Positions 1-5,330 of a stretch of DNA of 6,338 nucleotides are shown here, piece after piece. The notes under the pieces are model-generated. The model was not told the DNA's origin. It saw only the letters and a program-made list of their open reading frames with translations, and did not search any database. The DNA is from Opitutales bacterium. GTDB taxonomy: Bacteria > Verrucomicrobiota > Verrucomicrobiia > Opitutales > UBA2987. Positions within the stretch are counted from its first letter, which is position 1; each line of letters starts with the position of its first letter. Both the position numbers and the translations under genes were made by a program. The DNA lies in contig JAJFLT010000458.1 in the NCBI GenBank assembly GCA_021772555.1, forward strand, positions 1 through 6,338, in the 5' to 3' direction.

Positions 1-186
1 ATTCCCAGCGATGAGAATATTCTCGGTTTCGTCGTAAGGCCCTTCATCCCCCATTGGGTGGACTTCTTTACCTGGCTAGGAGTGGGGGGAATCTGTGTCT
101 GGTCTTTTATCATCAGTTCCCGCAAGGTGAAACCCATTCCAATCCGGGATCCACGCATCCTTGAATCCATTAACGCCCATGAATAA
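1..186 (+). CDS. actF: C-terminal fragment of an ActF-like membrane subunit of Alternative Complex III
   Basis: The first frame is open from the window edge to TAA at 184-186, giving the last 61 residues of a longer protein. Visible are one hydrophobic segment (about residues 19-40, starting HWVDFFTWLG) and a polar tail with the sequence PIRDPRILESINAHE. A last helix followed by a 'DPR-L-ES' tail is what I remember for ActF, the second NrfD-like quinol-binding subunit of Alternative Complex III, which oxidises menaquinol or quinol in the inner membrane. Position supports this: act operons usually end with actF, and oxidase genes often follow, as here. The NrfD-like core is outside the window, so the related paralogue ActC cannot be excluded from sequence alone. 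The end overlaps the next gene's likely ATG by 8 bp, suggesting translational coupling. Confidence 0.55.
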   Translation: MPSDENILGFVVRPFIPHWVDFFTWLGVGGICVWSFIISSRKVKPIPIRDPRILESINAHE

Positions 187-499
187 ACAGTCTCCAACTC
201 CGGAACCGGCCGGGCTGTCCTTGAGCCTTTCCTCCCTGAGCATTTTCGGGTTGGTAATCTCCTTTTTGCTGGTCGTCATCATCCTGGTGGCGGTCAACCG
301 CCCTGTGCCGGTCGGCGACCAGGTCTCTGATAAACGAGACAACACTTTACGGGAAGTCCGCAGTTGGCACGAAGAAATCCTCACCACTTACGGCTGGGTC
401 GATCGATCAGCCGGGATTGTTCGCGTTCCCATTGATCGGGCCATGGAACTGACCATCAAAGAAATGTCCGACGAGCAACCTGTGACCAGCAGTCTGTAA
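179..499 (+). CDS. Small single-pass membrane protein between actF-like and ccoN-like genes, function unknown
   Basis: This is a 106-residue protein from ATG at 179. An in-frame TTG at 161 would add six residues, but ATG overlapping the upstream stop is the more usual arrangement. A Ser/Pro-rich N-terminus (1-21) is followed by one strongly hydrophobic helix (about 22-39, SIFGLVISFLLVVIILVAV). A soluble C-terminal part then carries a compact motif, YGWVDRSAGIVRVPIDRAMEL (about 71-91). I remember similar 'YGWVD..AGIVRIPI.RAM' endings in small proteins encoded in ACIII and oxidase clusters, but I cannot assign a function. It has no Cys or heme motif, so it is not an electron carrier. The overlap with the upstream gene and 35 bp spacing to the ccoN-like gene suggest an accessory or assembly subunit of the respiratory complex. 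No good Shine-Dalgarno sequence is visible. Confidence 0.8.
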   Translation: MNKQSPTPEPAGLSLSLSSLSIFGLVISFLLVVIILVAVNRPVPVGDQVSDKRDNTLREVRSWHEEILTTYGWVDRSAGIVRVPIDRAMELTIKEMSDEQPVTSSL

Positions 500-534
500 A
501 TACCCATTATATACTTAATATTTTTAGTATCATC
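500..534 (+). other. AT-rich intercistronic spacer with a short inverted repeat
   Basis: The 35 bp between the small membrane protein and the ccoN-like gene are about 80% A+T, in contrast to the GC-moderate genes on both sides. They contain ATACT (511-515) and AGTAT (526-530), a 5-bp inverted repeat around a T-rich loop. No Shine-Dalgarno-like purine run precedes the GTG start. It could be an internal promoter, an mRNA-processing site or simply a spacer; nothing here decides between them. Confidence 0.25.
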
Positions 535-2013
535 GTGAACTCCCCATCCACAGAGCCATTGACGGCGCAATCCAGATTGAACGAGATCGACCGCTCGATG
601 CAATGGCCCACAATACTGCTCCTGCTATCGGCTGTCGTCTGGCTCTTGACGGCCACCGCCTTTGCCCTCCTGGCTTCAGTCAAATCGACTCAACCCGGAT
701 TCCTGGCTGGTTGTGAGTGGCTCACCTACGGGCGTGTTTGGGCGGCTTACCTGAACAGTATGATTTACGGCTGGGGCGGCAACGCCCTCTTCGGGGTTGG
801 ATTATGGATTTTGGCGCGGCTCTGCCGGCGTCCCGTTCCTCTGCCCGGAATGCTTCTTATTGGGGCCATGTTCTGGAACCTGGCCGTGACCATCGGGGTA
901 GGCGGAATCATTATCGGAGATATGACCTCGATTGAATGGCTGGAAATGCCGGCCTACGCGGTTCCGTTGCTGGCCTTTTCCAGCATCATTCTGGGAGTTT
1001 GGGGAATTCTCGTGGTTCGCTATGGCCGACCCGGACCCGTATATGTGTCCCAATTGTATGTGCTCGGCGCCTTGTTCTGGTTTCCCTGGATTTATTTAAC
1101 TGCGCAAATCTTTCTCGTCTATGAACCGGCCCGCGGGGTGGTCCAGGCAATGGCTAACATGTGGTATGTGCATAACCTGCTGGGTCTCTGGCTGATTCCC
1201 GCCGGGCTGGGCGCAGCCTATTACCTTATACCCAAAATATCGGGCCGGCCCATCCACAGTTACTATCTCGCCTCCCTCGGATTTTGGTCGCTGGCCCTTT
1301 TAACCGGATGGGGTGGAATGCGCCACTTGGCGGGAGGACCCGTACCCGCCTGGTTTGTCACGCTAGGCATAGTGGCCTCCGTGGCCATGGCCCTCCCAAT
1401 CGCCATCGCTGCCGTCAACCATAACGTCACTGTTTTCGGGCGATGGGATCAGGTCGCGGCCAGTCCCGCTTTGCGGTTCGTGGTTTTCGGAACGATTTCT
1501 TACACCTTGGCCAGTTTGATCGCCATCGCCATGGCGCTGCGTTCGGTCAGTGAAGTTGCCCAATTTACACTCATGGTGCAGGGCCAGACCCATCACATGA
1601 TTTATGCCTTTTTCACCATGACTATGTTCGGGGCCATATATTTCATGATGCCCCGCCTACTCAATCAACCGTGGCCTTCAGCAAAGTTGGTTCAAACCCA
1701 TTTCTGGTGCTCCACTGTCGGAATTATCATCATGCTCGTCGCCCTCTACGCGGGTGGTTGGATTCAGGGCTGGCAGATGAATATGCCCACACTCGATAAC
1801 TATGGTAACCCGGTTCATTTGAACTTTCTGTCAATTGTGCAGAACACGATGCCCTGGCTTCATGCCCGTACGGTCTCGATCCTGATATTGGGCTTAGGGC
1901 ACTTGGCGCTTGCGGCCAACCTTCTCTGGATGGTCGCCCTGGCAATCCTTTCCTGTAAAAAAGCTCTCTGCCCGTCCAATAGCAAACTGGTTCCCGAAAC
2001 AGCCGTTTCCTAG
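535..2013 (+). CDS. ccoN: Divergent CcoN-like (cbb3-type oxidase subunit I) membrane protein with degenerate heme/copper ligands
   Basis: This 492-residue polytopic membrane protein (about 12 helices) is the size of CcoN. Family landmarks align almost without gaps: YGRVWAAYLNSMIYGWGGNALF (65-86) with the FGRLRPLHTNAVIF segment, MWYVHNLLG (209-217) with WWYGHNAVG, AAYYLIPK (227-234), LLTGWGGMRHL (255-265) with ALYIWAGPHHL, QGQTHHMIYAF (349-359) with IGHVHAGALGW, and FGAIYFMMPRL (365-375). The key residues differ. Low-spin heme His is Tyr72, cross-linked Tyr is Thr257, the first His of the CuB pair is Arg263 and the high-spin heme His is Gln351. His213, His264 and His353 remain. Canonical O2 or NO reduction is therefore unlikely as read. 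The frame is intact over its whole length, so this is a divergent gene and not a decayed one. The GTG start lacks a clear ribosome site; ATG at 598 (just before the first helix) is an alternative. It is followed 9 bp later by the ccoO-like gene. Confidence 0.85.
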   Translation: MNSPSTEPLTAQSRLNEIDRSMQWPTILLLLSAVVWLLTATAFALLASVKSTQPGFLAGCEWLTYGRVWAAYLNSMIYGWGGNALFGVGLWILARLCRRPVPLPGMLLIGAMFWNLAVTIGVGGIIIGDMTSIEWLEMPAYAVPLLAFSSIILGVWGILVVRYGRPGPVYVSQLYVLGALFWFPWIYLTAQIFLVYEPARGVVQAMANMWYVHNLLGLWLIPAGLGAAYYLIPKISGRPIHSYYLASLGFWSLALLTGWGGMRHLAGGPVPAWFVTLGIVASVAMALPIAIAAVNHNVTVFGRWDQVAASPALRFVVFGTISYTLASLIAIAMALRSVSEVAQFTLMVQGQTHHMIYAFFTMTMFGAIYFMMPRLLNQPWPSAKLVQTHFWCSTVGIIIMLVALYAGGWIQGWQMNMPTLDNYGNPVHLNFLSIVQNTMPWLHARTVSILILGLGHLALAANLLWMVALAILSCKKALCPSNSKLVPETAVS

Positions 2014-2022
2014 CCGAATAGA

Positions 2023-2703
2023 ATGAAAAGCCTGCCCATAGTATTTTGCGGATTATTTGCCACCCTGGCTCTGTCTTGGGCCGGTATTCTCTGGCAGGGC
2101 CAAAAGCAATTGGGTGGTTTGCAACCGATGTCGGAACTTTACGCTATTGATCCGATTTCCAATGCCGCCAGGATTGAATCGCCCCAAAAAGACGAACCTC
2201 GCCATCCCGAAGAGCCCGTTGGTTTGGCGCAGCAAGGCAAGGCCCAATACATCAGCCTGGGCTGTGTTTATTGCCATACCCAGCAGGTTCGCAGTCAAGG
2301 ACGCGGTGCCGATTTCGAGCGCGGATGGGGAAATCGCCAATCGGTGCCCCGTGATTATATACGCCAGGAGCGCGTATTGTTGGGATCTTCGCGCACCGGA
2401 CCGGACTTGGCCGACTTTGGCCAGCGTATTGATTCGGTGAACCAACTGCACGCCCATTTGTATAACCCGCAATCGGAAGCCCCCGGTTCCACCATGCCTC
2501 CCTATGCGTTTTTGTATCAAAAACGCAAAATCGCTTTAAATGGGGAAAAATCTGCTGGCGCCATAGAATTTCGGGACGGATTTGGCCCCGCCGAGGGATA
2601 CGAAATCGTGCCCACCCGCCGGGCAGTCGCCCTGGCCGCCTATTTACAGAGCCTGAAACTCGACTACAGCCTGCCCGAAGCCCGTTTGCCGGAAAAACCG
2701 TAG
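2023..2703 (+). CDS. ccoO: CcoO-like membrane-anchored monoheme cytochrome c
   Basis: This 226-residue protein has an N-terminal uncleaved anchor helix (about 5-25) that should place the rest in the periplasm. The heme c attachment motif is CVYCH (81-85), followed by TQQVR, matching the CcoO 'GCVGCHTQMIR' segment. Further CcoO landmarks are RGWGNRQSVPRDYI (100-113), LLGSSRTGPDLADFGQR (119-135), HLYNPQ (145-150) and STMPPYAFLY (156-165), where Met158 is the likely axial heme ligand. The C-terminus ends in an AAYLQSLK helix typical of the family. Length is close to that of canonical CcoO. In cbb3 oxidases CcoO passes electrons from the CcoP cytochrome to CcoN; all heme c features for that are intact here although its CcoN partner is degenerate. 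ATG at 2023 lies 9 bp after the ccoN-like stop, and the next gene starts 5 bp downstream. Confidence 0.9.
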   Translation: MKSLPIVFCGLFATLALSWAGILWQGQKQLGGLQPMSELYAIDPISNAARIESPQKDEPRHPEEPVGLAQQGKAQYISLGCVYCHTQQVRSQGRGADFERGWGNRQSVPRDYIRQERVLLGSSRTGPDLADFGQRIDSVNQLHAHLYNPQSEAPGSTMPPYAFLYQKRKIALNGEKSAGAIEFRDGFGPAEGYEIVPTRRAVALAAYLQSLKLDYSLPEARLPEKP

Positions 2704-2708
2704 AATTA

Positions 2709-3398
2709 ATGGATCCATTGATGAGCAACTCAAATCCAAACGATCCCGACCCATCTATGAATCTGGATGAAAAAAGCCGGATGCCGGATGATGCTATTTT
2801 GGAAGCTCATACCAGGACATTCTCGAAGTCGGAGAGTGATGGCGACGGTGTCCTTTCGATGCCTATCCTGGGGATGGCCTTGTTCACCATGATTTTTGTT
2901 TTCGGGGGCATTTACCTCAGCAAATACTCTGGTGACTTCCACCCCTTTGTTTTCGATCCAGAGGGAGAGCCTCCTTCATGGGATGTCGGCGCCGATGGTG
3001 GGCAGCAAGTGGCCGTTGATGGAGAAAAGCTCTACAAGCGCAATTGCGTGGCCTGCCACCAGGCCGATGGCAAGGGGCTACCCGGCGCTTTTCCTCCCCT
3101 CGTCGGTTCCCGCTGGGTGCGTGGGGACCCGGACCGCATGGTGGCTATTGTGCTCAATGGGCTGACCGGACGCATCGAGGTCGCGGGCAATACTTATAAT
3201 AGCATTATGACGCCTTTTTCGTCTTTGCTGGATGACGAGCAAATAGCCGCCATCGCCACCTTTATTCGTTCCAATCCCGATTGGGGGAATAATGCCGACC
3301 GGGTTTCCGCCGAGCAGGTGTCTGCCGTCAGAGCGAGCCATGAAAGGTCCAATGCCTGGAATGTGGAAGAAATTCTGGAGCTTTACCCGCTCGAATAA
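2709..3398 (+). CDS. Membrane-anchored monoheme cytochrome c in the CcoP position
   Basis: This 229-residue protein has a polar, acidic cytoplasmic N-terminus (1-50), one transmembrane helix (about 51-70, MPILGMALFTMIFVFGGIYL) and a periplasmic class I cytochrome c domain. The domain begins GEKLYKRNCVACHQADGKG (105-123) with CVACH at 113-117. It continues through FPPLVGSRWV (128-137) to Met167 in NSIMTPF, the likely sixth heme ligand, and a final helix DDEQIAAIATFIRS (175-188). A further 40-residue tail follows. Anchor plus cytochrome domain is CcoP-like, but canonical CcoP has two heme c groups and this has one, so I leave the symbol empty. Its likely job is electron entry or exchange for the ACIII/CcoNO-like assembly. 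The start at 2709 is 5 bp after the ccoO-like stop; ATG at 2721 is an alternative. It is the last gene of the + strand operon seen here. Confidence 0.85.
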   Translation: MDPLMSNSNPNDPDPSMNLDEKSRMPDDAILEAHTRTFSKSESDGDGVLSMPILGMALFTMIFVFGGIYLSKYSGDFHPFVFDPEGEPPSWDVGADGGQQVAVDGEKLYKRNCVACHQADGKGLPGAFPPLVGSRWVRGDPDRMVAIVLNGLTGRIEVAGNTYNSIMTPFSSLLDDEQIAAIATFIRSNPDWGNNADRVSAEQVSAVRASHERSNAWNVEEILELYPLE

Positions 3399-3420
3399 AT
3401 TTCTTCTCCTCGTGTCTACA

Positions 3421-3437
3421 AGGGAACCGGTTTCCCT
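3421..3437. terminator. Weak hairpin between convergent genes, possible terminator
   Basis: AGGGAA (3421-3426) and TTCCCT (3432-3437) form a 6-bp stem with a 5-base loop in the 38-bp gap between the two convergent genes, touching the hldD stop codon. The location suits a two-way transcription stop. No T-tract follows on either strand, so an intrinsic terminator is only weakly supported. Confidence 0.25.
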
Positions 3438-4435
3438 CAGGCGCCCAAGGTTTTGTTGTTGAGGAGATAGTTTTTCATATAGTCGGTGACGGCTTCTGCC
3501 AGCGGAGTCACGGTGTCTCCATAACCGCTGTGGCGCAGTTTTGAGGTATCGGCCTTTGTGAAATACTGGTATTGAGACCGGATAGTTTCGGGCATGTCGA
3601 TAAATTCGATATTTACCGGCTTTCCCATGGCATTAAATATCGGTTCAACCAGTTCTTTCCAGGTGTGCGCCTGACCGCTGCCGACATTGAAGAGGCCATT
3701 TTCGGTCTCGTTTTCCGCTAAATAAAGGGTCATCTCGACGGCGTCTTTGACATAGAGAAAATCCCGCTTTTGTTCGCCGTCCCCGTAATCGGGATGATAG
3801 CTTTTGAATAGCTTGACCGCCCCTGAATCACGAATTTGTTCAAAAGCTTTGTGCACCAGGCTGCGCATATCGGCTTTGTGGTATTCATTGGGGCCGAAAA
3901 CGTTGAAATATTTCAAGCCAACGATGCGGCCTGAAAGATCGTGGCGCTGGGCGTAGAGGTCGAACATGTGCTTGGAATAACCGTACATGTTGAGCGGTCT
4001 CAGGCGGGCGAGGTCTTCGTCTTTGTCGTCCATGCCCTGCTCACCGTCGCCATAGGTGGCGGCGGAGGAAGCGTAAACAAAGCGGATTCCTCGGGCAAGC
4101 GCCCATTCGGCCAGAATCCGGGTATATTCATAATTGTTTTCGGCCAGGTAGGAGGCGTCCGCTTCCGTAGTGCTGGAGCAGGCGCCGAGATGAAAAACGG
4201 CGCTACATTTTCCCAATGGACTTTCTTTTAAATGCAGCTTCCCCAGAAGTTCATCCGCTTCCAGGTAGTGATTGAATCGCAGAGGAACAAGGTTTCTCCA
4301 TTTTTCATCATCACCCAGATAATCTGCGATAATGATGTTCTCGATTCCCCGTTTATTCAAAGCCCAAACCAGTGCGCTCCCAATAAAACCGGCCCCTCCG
4401 GTAACCAGAATCTGTCCTTCTTTCAGCGATTTCAT
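3437..4435 (-). CDS. hldD: ADP-L-glycero-D-manno-heptose 6-epimerase
   Basis: This enzyme converts ADP-D-glycero-D-manno-heptose to the L-glycero epimer, the last step in making the heptose donor for the LPS inner core; it is cytosolic and NADP-dependent. The 332-residue protein is an extended short-chain dehydrogenase. It has the Rossmann motif VTGGAGFIGS (11-20), FHLGACSSTTEAD (81-93, nearly identical to the E. coli HldD segment as I recall it), YASSAATYGDG (121-131) with the catalytic Ser region, and YGYSK (151-155) with the Tyr/Lys pair. KYFNVFGPNEYHKADM (175-190) includes Lys187, matching the second catalytic base region, and KRDFLYVKD (223-231) follows. The length slightly exceeds the roughly 310 of E. 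coli. The ATG at 4435 lies 3 bp after the proC stop, so the two genes are very likely co-transcribed. A GGGA run a few bases upstream is a modest ribosome site. Confidence 0.95.
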   Translation of the reverse strand: MKSLKEGQILVTGGAGFIGSALVWALNKRGIENIIIADYLGDDEKWRNLVPLRFNHYLEADELLGKLHLKESPLGKCSAVFHLGACSSTTEADASYLAENNYEYTRILAEWALARGIRFVYASSAATYGDGEQGMDDKDEDLARLRPLNMYGYSKHMFDLYAQRHDLSGRIVGLKYFNVFGPNEYHKADMRSLVHKAFEQIRDSGAVKLFKSYHPDYGDGEQKRDFLYVKDAVEMTLYLAENETENGLFNVGSGQAHTWKELVEPIFNAMGKPVNIEFIDMPETIRSQYQYFTKADTSKLRHSGYGDTVTPLAEAVTDYMKNYLLNNKTLGA

Positions 4436-4438
4436 GGT

Positions 4439-5248
4439 TTAATCCCGAGCCAGCTCGATTGAGCGGTTTTTGGCAGCTTGTACAGTATTGACGATAATCT
4501 GGCGAAAATTCTCCTGCTCCATGACCTCCAGGCCGGCCAAGGTCGTTCCTCCGGGAGAACTGACCCAGTCCCGCAGGGTTTCCGGTTTTTCCCCGCTACG
4601 GGCCAGCAGGCGGGCCGCCCCCAGAACGGTTTCCAGAGAGAGCCGTGCGGATACCGCCGCTTCCAGTCCAGCCTCAATGCCAGCGTCACGCAGGGCCGCC
4701 ACGAATTCAAAAACGTAAGCGGGGCCGCTACCGCTCAGGGCCGTTACGGCATCGAGCATATTTTCGTCGAGGGGAAGGACGAGCCCCATCGATCCGAGAA
4801 TATTTTCCGCTGTTTCACGATCGGTTCGCTTAAGCTCGTTTATCGCTGTGTAACAGGTGATGCCCGCCCCGATTTGGCCAGGAGTATTGGGCATGGCGCG
4901 GATGATGTTTCTAGCCTTGGGAAACTTTTCTGCGAGTCTGGCCAAGGTTGAACCCGCCAGTATGGATATCACCAGTTTGTTCGCGCCTAGCTCGGCATGG
5001 GTTGGTCCCATGGAGGAAAGCTGCTGCGGTTTGAAGGCCAGCACGATGGTTTCACAGTCGATCAGAAGATCTTCCAATCTGGAAATGTGACGGATTCCGG
5101 TTTGGCTGGAAAGGTTTTCCGCGGAACCATCCGGGGCGCCCAGGCAGGCCACCTCCTCCGGCTTGTATAAATTTTTATGGAGAATGCCGGTAACCATGGC
5201 AGTGGCCATGCGTCCGGCCCCCAGAAATGACACTTTGACCCTCACCAT
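4439..5248 (-). CDS. proC: Pyrroline-5-carboxylate reductase
   Basis: This enzyme reduces 1-pyrroline-5-carboxylate to L-proline with NAD(P)H, the final step of proline synthesis in the cytosol. The 269-residue length is normal for ProC. An N-terminal Rossmann fold begins VSFLGAGRMATAMVTGIL (6-23) with the GxGxM dinucleotide motif. It is followed by VLAFKPQQ (69-76), ISILAGST (94-101) and IRAMPNTPGQIGAG (116-129). The C-terminal dimerisation and active-site part contains ALSGSGPAYVFEF (170-182) and the signature WVSSPGGTTLAGL (228-240). The start is ATG at 5248; GTG one codon later is possible and no strong ribosome site is visible. The 82 bp between this gene and the upstream kinase gene contain overlapping short palindromes (CCTGCAGG, CAGGCCTG at 5297-5308) but no promoter I can defend. 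Confidence 0.96.
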   Translation of the reverse strand: MVRVKVSFLGAGRMATAMVTGILHKNLYKPEEVACLGAPDGSAENLSSQTGIRHISRLEDLLIDCETIVLAFKPQQLSSMGPTHAELGANKLVISILAGSTLARLAEKFPKARNIIRAMPNTPGQIGAGITCYTAINELKRTDRETAENILGSMGLVLPLDENMLDAVTALSGSGPAYVFEFVAALRDAGIEAGLEAAVSARLSLETVLGAARLLARSGEKPETLRDWVSSPGGTTLAGLEVMEQENFRQIIVNTVQAAKNRSIELARD

Positions 5249-5330
5249 TTGGAGTTAAGAGGGCTCTATTCCCGGTGTCGAGGCCGAATTTTTGACCCTG
5301 CAGGCCTGAAAATTTCCACCCCGGAATACG

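Noticed and set aside
535..2013. Annotation of the CcoN-like protein as a nitric oxide reductase NorB
   Set aside because: cNOR also requires the low-spin and high-spin heme histidines and three FeB histidines, which are partly missing here, and the neighbours are CcoO-like and a class I cytochrome and not NorC, NorQ or NorD.
535..2013. Pseudogene status for the ccoN-like gene
   Set aside because: The frame is intact for 492 codons, hydrophobic helices and many family residues are kept, and it is tightly packed with intact partner genes; the changes are clean substitutions and not decay.
2053..2728. Two long minus-strand open frames (155 and 158 codons) opposite the ccoO-like gene
   Set aside because: They lie wholly or largely antisense to a gene with clear cytochrome c motifs, and their translations are low-complexity mixtures without recognisable motifs or sensible start context.
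4432..4710. A 92-codon minus-strand open frame overlapping the proC end and hldD start
   Set aside because: It is the alternative frame of proC; its composition (Arg, Trp, Pro-rich) is typical of a shadow frame.
4478..4951. A 157-codon plus-strand open frame
   Set aside because: It is antisense to proC, whose full set of ProC signatures is in the opposite strand; it has no motif of its own.
5281..5308. Possible terminator or operator: AGGCC/GGCCT inverted repeat and overlapping CCTGCAGG and CAGGCCTG palindromes between the kinase gene and proC
   Set aside because: The stems are only 5-8 bp, the wider repeat has a 17-base loop, and no T-tract or promoter boxes accompany them; such short palindromes arise by chance.
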